A stretch of 47,540 bases of DNA from Bordetella parapertussis. GTDB lineage: Bacteria > Pseudomonadota > Gammaproteobacteria > Burkholderiales > Burkholderiaceae_B. The notes under the pieces are model-generated. The model did no database searches. It saw nothing but the letters and a program-made list of their open reading frames with translations, and was not told the DNA's origin. Shown here piece after piece: positions 15,934 to 22,675 of the stretch. The position numbers and the translations under genes are program-made. Numbering within the stretch: position 1 is the first letter of the stretch; each line of letters begins with the position of its first letter. Location of the stretch: contig CAMAYM010000007.1 in assembly GCA_945862495.1 (NCBI GenBank), positions 1-47,540 of the forward strand, read 5' to 3'.

Positions 15934-16805
15934 GTCAAGTGACGACGCCGCTAGCCGATACCACCCAACTAGGTGAGCGTGACCAATTGCGTCAACGCTA
16001 TGCGAGTCATTTCAAACCGCTCTACCAAGGCAATTGGACCGCCATTTTTATCGGCCTAGTGGCTTTCGCATTATTTGCCTTTGGCATTTATAAGCTTGAC
16101 ATGACCTTTGCCCGTATCTGGGGCGGATTGGGGGAGCTGGGTAAGATGGTCGTGCTCATGATGCCTCCCAACCCGGGGACTTGGGCCATGACCAAGGTTT
16201 ATCTATATGCGATGTTGGAAACATTATCGATCGCCTTGCTGGGTACCTTGTTAGCTGCGTTAGTCGCGTTTCCGCTAGGTTTTCTAGCGGCCCGAAACAC
16301 CACCATCAACAGGTTGGTGCAGTTTATGGCGCGACGCAGTTTTGATACATTGCGAGGCGTCGACATTTTGATTTGGGCCTTGATCTGGATCAACGTGGTC
16401 GGCTTAGGTCCTTTTGCGGGCGTGCTGGCCTTGTTTATGGCAGATCTTGGTATTTTCGGTAAAGTATTTTCTGAGGCTATCGAGGCGGCTGACAATAAGC
16501 CTGTCGAAGGCGTGCTCTCCACCGGCGGCTCTAATGTGGCCTCCGTGCGCTTTGGCATCCTGCCTCAACTGATGCCGGTGTTGTTGAGCCAAGTCCTCTA
16601 TGCCTTTGAATCCAATACGCGTAGCGCTTCTATTATTGGTATCGTGGGGGCAGGCGGTATTGGCTTGATCTTGTCCGAACAAATCCGCACCATGGATTTT
16701 CAACCAATGTCCTTTGTCATTTTGTTGATTTTGATCACGGTCGCTATTATTGATTTCCTGTGTTCGAAACTGCGCTACGCTATCATTGGCACACGTGCGC
16801 GGTAG
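15930..16805 (+). CDS. phnE: Phosphonate ABC transporter permease PhnE2
   Basis: 291 residues. Second permease of the importer, homologous in layout to the first: N-terminal cytoplasmic stretch, membrane segment at IFIGLVAFALFAFGIY, a long middle region with LSIALLGTLLAALVAFPLGFLAARN, the coupling loop GVLSTGGSNVASVRFGILPQ, and GIVGAGGIGLILSEQIR near the end. It starts within the end of phnE1 (ATGA). The HD-domain gene follows after 21 bases and is likely cotranscribed. Confidence 0.92.
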   Translation: MSQVTTPLADTTQLGERDQLRQRYASHFKPLYQGNWTAIFIGLVAFALFAFGIYKLDMTFARIWGGLGELGKMVVLMMPPNPGTWAMTKVYLYAMLETLSIALLGTLLAALVAFPLGFLAARNTTINRLVQFMARRSFDTLRGVDILIWALIWINVVGLGPFAGVLALFMADLGIFGKVFSEAIEAADNKPVEGVLSTGGSNVASVRFGILPQLMPVLLSQVLYAFESNTRSASIIGIVGAGGIGLILSEQIRTMDFQPMSFVILLILITVAIIDFLCSKLRYAIIGTRAR

Positions 16806-16826
16806 TCATTTTTAGGGTCTTTCAAC

Positions 16827-17411
16827 ATGTCCTTGTCTATTCCGGAAATTGTCCAACTGTTGAATAGCCGCGCCACTACATGGTACGGCCAAGAGTCCGT
16901 GAGTCAGCTTGAGCATGCCTTGCAGTGTGCTGCTTTGGCAGAAAAAGCCGATGAGACACCAGAGACTGTGGTGGCGGCCCTCTTGCATGATCTTGGTCAT
17001 ATGCTGAGTCCACATCGCACTAGTGAGGAAACTGATGAGGTACCTGCTGAAGCGCTTCCCACCGATATTATGCCCACCAAAGATGACCTACATCAATTTG
17101 TGGCCTTACCTTTTTTAAGAAGTCTATTCCCAGACGCCGTGTTAGAGCCCATCAAACTGCACGTTGATGCAAAGCGCTATTTGTGTGCGGTCGATGCAGG
17201 CTATTGGGCCGACCTATCGCCGGCCTCCAAGCATAGTCTTGAGCTACAAGGCGGTACTTTTGATGAAAAGCAAGTCAAAGCGTTTGAAGCCTTACCCTTT
17301 TACGCTGAGGCCGTGCGCCTTAGACGTTACGACGACTTGGCCAAAGTGCCCGGTCATCCAACACCTGACCTGACACATTTTGAAAAACTGATGTCGCAGG
17401 TGAGTGTGTAA
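16827..17411 (+). CDS. PhnZ/TmpB-like HD-domain oxygenase of phosphonate operons
   Basis: 194 residues. HD-domain protein of the 'phosphonate degradation associated' group, whose best studied member, PhnZ, is a mixed-valence di-iron oxygenase that cleaves 2-amino-1-hydroxyethylphosphonate. The PhnZ metal ligands can be traced: H30, H54-D55, H89, H112 and D169, with H58 as the phosphonate-contacting His. The lid residues Y24 and E27 of PhnZ correspond to Y20 and E23 here. PhnZ and TmpB work after an alpha-ketoglutarate hydroxylase (PhnY or TmpA); none is in this window, so the partner is elsewhere or this enzyme acts on an already hydroxylated compound. It is the last gene of the cluster and converges on the next gene with a 16-base gap. 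Confidence 0.87.
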   Translation: MSLSIPEIVQLLNSRATTWYGQESVSQLEHALQCAALAEKADETPETVVAALLHDLGHMLSPHRTSEETDEVPAEALPTDIMPTKDDLHQFVALPFLRSLFPDAVLEPIKLHVDAKRYLCAVDAGYWADLSPASKHSLELQGGTFDEKQVKAFEALPFYAEAVRLRRYDDLAKVPGHPTPDLTHFEKLMSQVSV

Positions 17412-17427
17412 ATTGTGATTTTGTAAA

Positions 17428-18327
17428 CTACGGCTTCCCCACACCAGAAGCAAAAAATTTACTCAGTTCCTGATACGTTTCCTCAGGTGCCTGCTCGGTC
17501 GGATAGTGTCCGCAAGGTAATTCAGCCATGCGAACAATATTTGCGCAATATTTTGGCCATTCCACGCGTGGATCATGGTGGTGGGCTGTGTGACTTTTGG
17601 CACCCCAAAGAATGAGGGCAGGGGATTGCACCTTTCGTCCTGACTCAAGGTCAGCGGTGTCCATGGGGAGATCGATCTCGAAAGCCGCACGGTAGTCTTC
17701 GCAGACCGCGTGAATATTCTCTGGCGTACAGACTCGGATGTACTCGAGTATTTCAGTCTCGGTAAAGCCACCCTTTCCTGGGCCTTGCTTCATGAGCTTG
17801 TCGCGGATATAAAACTCTTCATTTCCTTTCAACAAAGTTTCAGGAAATCCTTTGCGTTGTGCCATGAACCACCAGTGATACAAGTCCATTGCCATTTGCG
17901 CTTGAATATCTTTGAACACACAGTGTGTGGGCAAAATATCTAAAAAAGCGACGCGCAAGACCTTTTCAGGATGGTCCATCGCCATACGAAAAGCCGTGCG
18001 TGCGCCACGATCATGACCCGCCAAGGCAAATTTCTCAAATCCTAGTTGCTGCATGACTTCAACCTGATCTTGCGCCATCCGTCTAAAGGAATAATTGCTG
18101 TGATCAGGAAGCCCTTCGGGTTTGTCGCTATCCCCATATCCACGCAGATCAGTCGTCACCACTGTGAACTGTTCGGCTAATCGTGGCGCGATACGCTCCC
18201 AACTGAGCTGAGTCAAAGGATTGCCGTGTAACAACAACAACGGCGGACCCGAGCCGCGCTTACGACCCACAATGTTTACGCCCGGATCAGAGGTAGGTAA
18301 AACAAAAGATTCAATAAGGGAAGACAT
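17428..18327 (-). CDS. Fluoroacetate/haloacetate dehalogenase-like alpha/beta hydrolase
   Basis: 299 residues. Alpha/beta hydrolase closely patterned on fluoroacetate dehalogenases, which hydrolyse haloacetates to glycolate. The nucleophile D106 lies in GHDRGART, with R107 and R110 matching the two arginines that hold the carboxylate. DLYHWWFM provides the halide-binding His-Trp pair, CEDYRA the halide-binding Tyr, and GHYPTEQAPEE the catalytic His. The oxyanion-hole region is LLLLHGNP. Related epoxide hydrolases share DR-type motifs, but the HW and CEDYR combination favours dehalogenase. It is on the opposite strand to the phn cluster, 6 bases upstream of mazF in map order, and likely a single-gene unit. 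Confidence 0.82.
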   Translation of the reverse strand: MSSLIESFVLPTSDPGVNIVGRKRGSGPPLLLLHGNPLTQLSWERIAPRLAEQFTVVTTDLRGYGDSDKPEGLPDHSNYSFRRMAQDQVEVMQQLGFEKFALAGHDRGARTAFRMAMDHPEKVLRVAFLDILPTHCVFKDIQAQMAMDLYHWWFMAQRKGFPETLLKGNEEFYIRDKLMKQGPGKGGFTETEILEYIRVCTPENIHAVCEDYRAAFEIDLPMDTADLESGRKVQSPALILWGAKSHTAHHHDPRVEWPKYCANIVRMAELPCGHYPTEQAPEETYQELSKFFASGVGKP

Positions 18328-18333
18328 ATCGGC

Positions 18334-18678
18334 CTATTTGATCATTAATAACGCTTTGATTTTCGCTCTGACATGAAGCATGACAATTGGTGGAACGGTG
18401 GCTTTCTTTTTGGCGCGTCTGATTTTCCAGTCCAGCGACTTCACTTGATCTGAGAGCACTGCACAATCGACACCATCTATCTGAGTCACCACTTCAAAAG
18501 GATTATTTTTGATTTTTGATGTTAGTGGGCAGCAAACCATGAGACCTGTTTTGCTGTTATAGCTTGCAGGGCTGATGACGAGTGCTGGACGGTGTCCGGC
18601 TTGCTCGTGTCCAGCCTGTGGGTCAAATGCAAGCCAAACGACATCTGCAGTGTCCGGTACATAAACGCGTGGCATCAA
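18334..18678 (-). CDS. mazF: MazF/PemK-type mRNA interferase toxin
   Basis: 114 residues. Sequence-specific endoribonuclease toxin of the PemK/MazF fold. Characteristic blocks are YVPDTADVVWLAFDPQAGHEQAGHRPALVIS at the N-terminus, containing the catalytic Arg of the RPALV element, then YNSKTGLMVCCPLTSKIK with the catalytic Thr, and VLSDQVKSLDW. Its start overlaps the antitoxin stop by 4 bases (ATGA), so it is translated from the antitoxin mRNA. Confidence 0.92.
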   Translation of the reverse strand: MMPRVYVPDTADVVWLAFDPQAGHEQAGHRPALVISPASYNSKTGLMVCCPLTSKIKNNPFEVVTQIDGVDCAVLSDQVKSLDWKIRRAKKKATVPPIVMLHVRAKIKALLMIK

Positions 18679-18917
18679 AGCGCCTCTTTGCCAACAGGTT
18701 CGCCAACGCTGACTTCGCCGTGGGTATTTTTCGCATTGATACCGCTAACAAGCGTATCGAGATCGTATTCGACCTTGTCGATCGCGGTGATGATCACTTG
18801 GCCATTTGATACCACTAGGTCAACTCTTTCATCGAGCTGAAATCCAGCCTCTTTTAATACTGCGGTTGTTAACCGTAGGGCAGGGCTATTGCCCCATTTT
18901 CGAATCACTGCATCCAT
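18675..18917 (-). CDS. mazE: MazE-type antitoxin
   Basis: 80 residues. AbrB/MazE-like swapped-hairpin DNA-binding antitoxin: MDAVIRKWGNSPALRLTTAVLKEAGF is the standard N-terminal domain, and the acidic C-terminal part should bind MazF. The ATG at 18917 is preferred over the upstream ATG because AGGAG lies about 7 bases before it; the longer frame (from 18944) would cross the operator. It forms a type II toxin-antitoxin operon with the overlapping mazF. Confidence 0.9.
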   Translation of the reverse strand: MDAVIRKWGNSPALRLTTAVLKEAGFQLDERVDLVVSNGQVIITAIDKVEYDLDTLVSGINAKNTHGEVSVGEPVGKEAL

Positions 18918-18935
18918 ACAAGTACTCCTGCAAAG

Positions 18936-18954
18936 TGTATACATTGTAGATACA
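18936..18954. promoter_or_regulatory. Operator-like palindrome upstream of mazEF
   Basis: TGTAT (18936-18940) and ATACA (18950-18954) flank a 9-base core, just upstream of the mazE ribosome-binding site. This is the expected place for autoregulation by MazE/MazEF. Confidence 0.5.
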
Positions 18955-19144
18955 TAATGGGGTCATGGCAAGCAGGGTATCTGCGCAGTGAATATGAGCG
19001 ATCTTCGACCGTCCGAAGGGTAAAATAAAAAAATAATGATGAAAGTAATGACTTGGCAGGCTTGCTAAAAGCCATCCAACGTCTTGTCTACATCGCATTT
19101 TCGACACAGCGCTTTTCGTTTTGAGTGAATGGTCAGGTCTGTAT

Positions 19145-20017
19145 ATGCTCCACAAAATTGGTCTTATCTGTGTAACGGTCATATTCAAAGCACTCGCCTC
19201 GCTGCCGTTGACTGTCTTGCAAAGAATTGGTTACTGCGCGGGCTGGTTATTATGGATTCTGCCAGGCGCTTACAAGCAACGCGCTTGGGTAAATATGCGA
19301 CGCGCGATGCCGGATGCGACGCCTGACATGCTGCGTGATTCGCTGATCAATGTAGGACAATTATTTTTAGAAATGCCTTATTGGCACTCGCACTTAGACG
19401 AGCAAGAGATCGCCAGACAAGTTCAATTTGATGGTTGGGACAACATCGAACAAGCCCTAAACAAGGGCAAGGGTTTGATTCTGTTGGGCCCGCATGCAGG
19501 TAATTTTGAATCTCTGGGCGCAATTTATACCAGTCGTTTTCTCGCTACGGTACTATTTCGACCGCCAAGAGTTGTCTGGTTACAGGAGTGGATCATTAAA
19601 ACGCGCAGTAGAGCACGTTTGACCATGGCGCCTGCCAACCACATTGGTGTCAGGAGTTTGGTCAAGGCTCTCAAGCGAGGCCAGTCGATTGGTATTTTGC
19701 CTGATCAGGTACCTGTGATGGGTGAGGGCGCCTGGGCTCCTTTTTTTGGCGAGCCCGCTTATACGACGACGTTAGTCGAGCGGCTACAACGTCTGACGCA
19801 GGCACCTATTTTTGTGATGGCTGCAAAACGCAATGGAATAGGAAAGGGCTTTACAGTGTATTGCCATGAACTCGTCGAGCGATTGTCTGAGGATCCAGAG
19901 CGTGCGGCGGCTCAGATTAATCGCGCCATGGAAGACATGATCCGTTTGATGCCGACTCAGTATTTGTGGGGTTACAACCGTTACAAGCAGCCGAGGGCTA
20001 AAGTTCATAGTCAATGA
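19145..20017 (+). CDS. Lipid A biosynthesis acyltransferase (LpxL/HtrB family)
   Basis: 290 residues. Inner-membrane acyltransferase that adds a secondary acyl chain to Kdo-lipid A or a related acceptor. The catalytic HX4E motif is HAGNFE in LLGPHAGNFESLGA (about residue 117). Other family blocks are WVNMRRAMPDATPDMLRDSL, GRSVRSLVKALKRGQ-like residues around 180, and GILPDQVPVMGEGAWAPFFG. An N-terminal hydrophobic segment fits membrane anchoring. The ATG at 19145 has AGG 8 bases upstream; an in-frame start at 19121 has no better support. It stands alone between mazEF and a remnant region. Confidence 0.9.
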   Translation: MLHKIGLICVTVIFKALASLPLTVLQRIGYCAGWLLWILPGAYKQRAWVNMRRAMPDATPDMLRDSLINVGQLFLEMPYWHSHLDEQEIARQVQFDGWDNIEQALNKGKGLILLGPHAGNFESLGAIYTSRFLATVLFRPPRVVWLQEWIIKTRSRARLTMAPANHIGVRSLVKALKRGQSIGILPDQVPVMGEGAWAPFFGEPAYTTTLVERLQRLTQAPIFVMAAKRNGIGKGFTVYCHELVERLSEDPERAAAQINRAMEDMIRLMPTQYLWGYNRYKQPRAKVHSQ

Positions 20018-20029
20018 CAATAAAATTGA

Positions 20030-20071
20030 GAGCCCACCCATGCGCGAAACACCTGGCGCATGATCGGGCTC
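20030..20071 (-). terminator. Two-step hairpin terminator of a decayed Bug gene
   Basis: GAGCCC (20030-20035) pairs with GGGCTC (20066-20071), and ATGCGC (20040-20045) with GCGCAT (20056-20061). On the minus strand the stem is followed by a T-rich stretch (CAATTTTATT), and it lies 12 bases past the stop of the Bug fragment. It may also stop transcription from the acyltransferase on the plus strand, though no T-run follows there. Confidence 0.6.
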
Positions 20072-20082
20072 AAATCCTTCAC

Positions 20083-20163
20083 CTACTCCAACTCAAGCTT
20101 GATCGACTTAGCGACATTGCCCCATTTGGTAGATTCAGCCGCCAAAAACTTAGTAAAGTCCGA
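20083..20163 (-). pseudogene. C-terminal fragment of a Bug-family solute receptor
   Basis: Twenty-six codons on the minus strand from 20163 to the TAG at 20083-20085. The translation begins SDFTKFLAAESTKWGNV and continues to a normal C-terminus (SIKLELE). The pattern F-x-x-F-x-A-E-x-x-K-W-G is the conserved end of Bug-type tripartite tricarboxylate receptors, such as the intact one at 29891-30883, whose end reads FTKYAADERVRWGKII. The rest of the gene is missing; upstream the sequence changes abruptly into a SprT-like gene in another frame. Confidence 0.7.
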
Positions 20164-20407
20164 GGGTGTCTAGGACCTGTACGCGATCGCTGAGCGCTGG
20201 GGAGATAAAGATCTGATTCACCTTGTCCGCCGAGGCTTTGGTGCTCCAACATTGCCCGATATGGCCACGCTTAACGTCCGTGCTGGCAAAGCCACAGGAA
20301 ACGTGACAGTTAGGGACGAGGTAACCTTTGGCGCTAAAGATTGGCTTGAGGGCGCTGACGGCTTGTTGCAGCCATTGTTCGCGGTTGATGGTGTTGATTT
20401 TAGGCAT
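20150..20407 (-). pseudogene. N-terminal fragment of a SprT-like metalloprotease gene
   Basis: 85 codons from ATG 20407. The translation (NREQWLQQAVSALKPIF, CHVSCGFAST, GHIGQCWS, DKVNQIFISPAL, VQVLDTL) matches the N-terminal half of SprT-like putative metallohydrolases. In those proteins VLDTL is followed at once by the zinc site HExxH. Here the frame leaves the family after VLDTL (about 20164) and ends five codons later at TAA 20150, inside the Bug fragment. The catalytic half is therefore lost and the protein cannot be active as a protease. The family assignment is from memory of its conserved blocks. Confidence 0.65.
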
Positions 20408-20519
20408 GGTTCAGGACGGATCTTTTAGAGGGGATAAATTTTTAGTCTATGCCTCCAGATGTCTCATCGGGTGATACAGCGTTCTTGGTAATGTCAATGG
20501 ATGTTTACTTTGATGGTTA

Positions 20520-20966
20520 ATGAGAATGACCGCACAATTTAGTGAAATCCTCCACAACAAGGGCGAGAAGCTCTCAATGAGAGTCACGCCTTTATCGGAC
20601 TATTTTGTCTTCATGGGGATGAGGCCGGATTTTCAAGATATCTCCACGGCGTGTTGGCGCTGTTATGTTGGGGAATGGGACATTACGCTTGACCGGTTGT
20701 ACCTGATCGGGATTCGCGCGGCTTACAAAGACGGCACCGAGGTGACCTTAGGAAGTCTGTTTCCTGGGTATGACAGTCGTGTGTTTGCACATTGGTATTC
20801 CGGGGTCTTGAGTATTCCGCAGGGTAACTTGGTCGAGTATGTGCACATGGGCTTCGCGAGTATGTACGAACGAGATCTATTGATCTCTGTAGAGCAGGGC
20901 GTGATTGTTGACACGCAAGTGCGTGTGAATGGTGAGCGGTCTTCTGCTAAGGAGTCCGGAGCATGA
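20520..20966 (+). CDS. Uncharacterised protein, first gene of an orphan pair
   Basis: 148 residues, no signal peptide or membrane segment. I do not know a functional family. The sequence has blocks that look conserved: FQDISTACWRCYVGEWDITLDRLYLIGI, LGSLFPGYDSRVFAHWYSGVLSIPQG, and YVHMGFASMYERDLLISVEQGVIV. Two aromatic-rich WR/WY segments and the SIPQG turn suggest a compact beta domain. The start is ATG 20520 or ATG 20526; neither has a Shine-Dalgarno. It overlaps the next gene by 4 bases (ATGA), so the two proteins are probably made together. Confidence 0.7.
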   Translation: MRMTAQFSEILHNKGEKLSMRVTPLSDYFVFMGMRPDFQDISTACWRCYVGEWDITLDRLYLIGIRAAYKDGTEVTLGSLFPGYDSRVFAHWYSGVLSIPQGNLVEYVHMGFASMYERDLLISVEQGVIVDTQVRVNGERSSAKESGA

Positions 20967-21547
20967 ATGATTTGCTCCTGATTCTGCAAATCTATTTTGG
21001 TGTGGGCTTGGTGGTGTGCTTGGCCGTGGTGACTTCGCATCTGTGGATGAAACGTCGACAAGCGGGTTCTTTAACGGATGCCCTTAAGTCTCTCAACCCT
21101 TCGCGGCAACGGTTTTGGTATCGCGTAATGGAGGATGTTGTGGTGCCGGGGTTGGCCTTTATCTTGGTGTGGTTGGTGTGGCCCGTTGCCATTGGGTTTA
21201 AGTTCTTTGAGATGTTTAAAAAGAATGAGGCTGCGGCAAATAGCGAGCGGCTGGCCAAGGCCAAGGTGTTTGTGCTGAAAGAGCAGGCTTTAATCAGGGA
21301 GATGACGATTGCCGAAATCGAGCAGGCCAATATGGTGAGGGATCCCTTGGGCGCTGCGCCGAATCTTCCGTTTGGGCATTTACATGCGGTGTGGGTCGAG
21401 TTTCGGGACGGAGTTGGGGTTGGGGAGACTGTGCACTTGTTTGAGTCTGTGGGGCCGAATGCGTTTAGAAAGCAGTTGATTTGGGGGTATGCGGTGTGTA
21501 AGGAGGGTAGGGTTGAGCGGTTTATGACTGCGGGGTGGCGGCGTTGA
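20963..21547 (+). CDS. Uncharacterised membrane protein, second gene of an orphan pair
   Basis: 194 residues. Membrane segments near residues 3-25 (LLLILQIYFGVGLVVCLAVV) and 60-80 (VVPGLAFILVWLVWPVAIGF), then a charged cytoplasmic helix (KKNEAAANSERLAKAKVFV) and a C-terminal domain with LGAAPNLPFGHLHAVWVEF and LIWGYAVCKEGRVERF. No family recognised. It starts within the stop of the upstream gene. The G-rich third-position use (many GGGG and GTGG runs) toward its 3' end differs from its neighbours. Confidence 0.7.
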   Translation: MNDLLLILQIYFGVGLVVCLAVVTSHLWMKRRQAGSLTDALKSLNPSRQRFWYRVMEDVVVPGLAFILVWLVWPVAIGFKFFEMFKKNEAAANSERLAKAKVFVLKEQALIREMTIAEIEQANMVRDPLGAAPNLPFGHLHAVWVEFRDGVGVGETVHLFESVGPNAFRKQLIWGYAVCKEGRVERFMTAGWRR

Positions 21548-21623
21548 GGTTGTGGTATGTCAATCATCTATCTGGTGCCGAGCATGACGGATACGCGAGT
21601 GCAAAAAGGTCGCAAGCTATCGT

Positions 21624-21657
21624 TCTAAATTTTGGTTCGATCATGCTAAAATTTAGA
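21624..21657. promoter_or_regulatory. Inverted repeat and promoter of the MNT/HEPN module
   Basis: TCTAAATTTT (21624-21633) and AAAATTTAGA (21648-21657) form a perfect 10-bp inverted repeat with a 14-base spacer. A -10 like TAAAAT lies at 21647-21652. Seven bases further is the ATG at 21659, so transcription would begin at or next to the start codon. There is no Shine-Dalgarno. The arrangement suggests an autoregulated, leaderless mRNA. Confidence 0.55.
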
Positions 21658-21658
21658 C

Positions 21659-22249
21659 ATGTCTCTTAAAGATGCCCTTTTTTCTGATAGCCAAGCCAAA
21701 GTTTATATTTGGATTTTTGGCCAACCTCAACGTGCCTATCACTTGAGTGAGTTGCGAAGGCTCACTGGTCTGGGCAGCGCATCCTTGCAGCGTGAAGTCA
21801 ATCGGTTAGCTGACGCGGGTCTGATTCATTCAAAAATAGTGGGTAATCAACGATTAATTTCTGCCAACTGTGACACGCCCGTTTTTAACGAGTTGCACGA
21901 TTTAACACATAAAGTATTGGGTGCTGAGCCGCTGATTAGACAAGCACTTCAACCTATTACTAAGAAGATTGATATGGCTCTGCTGTATGGATCTTTTGCC
22001 AAACAATCCGATACTGCCGGAAGCGATATTGACATCATGTTAGTGGGTCGTGATTTGGCGCTGGGTGAAATACTGGAGCAATTAATTCCAGTAGAAGAAG
22101 TCCTAGGGCGAAAGATCAATCCAACGTACTACACAACCCAAGAATTCATGCAAAGATTGAGTGATGTGGATTCATTTGTGAGAAGAGTGTTGGATCAGCC
22201 AGTGATAAATCTTATCGGGGACATCAATGCGTTCAGACGCTCTCAGTAA
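21659..22249 (+). CDS. Winged-helix + minimal nucleotidyltransferase (MNT) antitoxin-like protein
   Basis: 196 residues. The N-terminal 80 residues form a winged helix-turn-helix (YHLSELRRLTGLGSASLQREVNRLADAGLI). Residues about 105-190 are a Pol-beta-like minimal nucleotidyltransferase with the GSFAK...SDIDIML motif (G-S-x8-12-D-x-D). In MntA/HepT systems the nucleotidyltransferase neutralises the HEPN ribonuclease by adding AMP; here the DNA-binding domain is fused to it, so it may also repress its own promoter at the inverted repeat just upstream. It overlaps the HEPN-like gene by 23 bases. The function is inferred from family and context. Confidence 0.82.
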   Translation: MSLKDALFSDSQAKVYIWIFGQPQRAYHLSELRRLTGLGSASLQREVNRLADAGLIHSKIVGNQRLISANCDTPVFNELHDLTHKVLGAEPLIRQALQPITKKIDMALLYGSFAKQSDTAGSDIDIMLVGRDLALGEILEQLIPVEEVLGRKINPTYYTTQEFMQRLSDVDSFVRRVLDQPVINLIGDINAFRRSQ

Positions 22250-22646
22250 TCTTGCCAAAATAGGCAAGATTAAAGCCGAGCCAATGAATCGTTCTGAAAT
22301 TGACCGTATCTTGACGATGGCCAGAAAGCGTCTTGAAGATGCTGGCTATCCTCAAATTTCTCAAGAAGGACGTTTTACTAGCGTATATAACGCTCTTCAT
22401 GGCGTTGCGCTTGCAGCGTTGCGTTGGCATGGATATAGAAGTGAAAGTCGTTATATTGTTTTTCAATCTCTGGAACATACACTTGCATGGCCTCCTAGCC
22501 AGTGGAGAGTGTTAGATGCTGCACATCAAAAACGAAATTTAGCTGAGTATGAGGGGTTTCTAGAAATTGAAGAGTCTGCAATCACTGAACTCATCATGCT
22601 CGCAGAAAAAATGATCTCTGACGTTGATCAGTTGATTGGTAAATGA
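22227..22646 (+). CDS. HEPN-like protein, putative toxin partner
   Basis: 139 residues, mostly helical. Recalls HEPN-type proteins: an early helix with FTSVYNALHGVALAALRWHGYR and a late motif HQKRNLAEYEGF, an R-N-x-x-E-Y form that takes the place of the RX4-6H motif of classical HEPN ribonucleases. The ATG at 22227 overlaps the nucleotidyltransferase gene; an ATG at 22284 is a later alternative. By position it is the partner of the MNT protein; the tyrosine in the EYEG element would be the natural modification site if the pair works like MntA/HepT. RNase activity is not shown by the sequence. Confidence 0.72.
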   Translation: MRSDALSNLAKIGKIKAEPMNRSEIDRILTMARKRLEDAGYPQISQEGRFTSVYNALHGVALAALRWHGYRSESRYIVFQSLEHTLAWPPSQWRVLDAAHQKRNLAEYEGFLEIEESAITELIMLAEKMISDVDQLIGK

Positions 22647-22675
22647 CGTCTTACGCTGTTAGCTGCGGATGCAGG

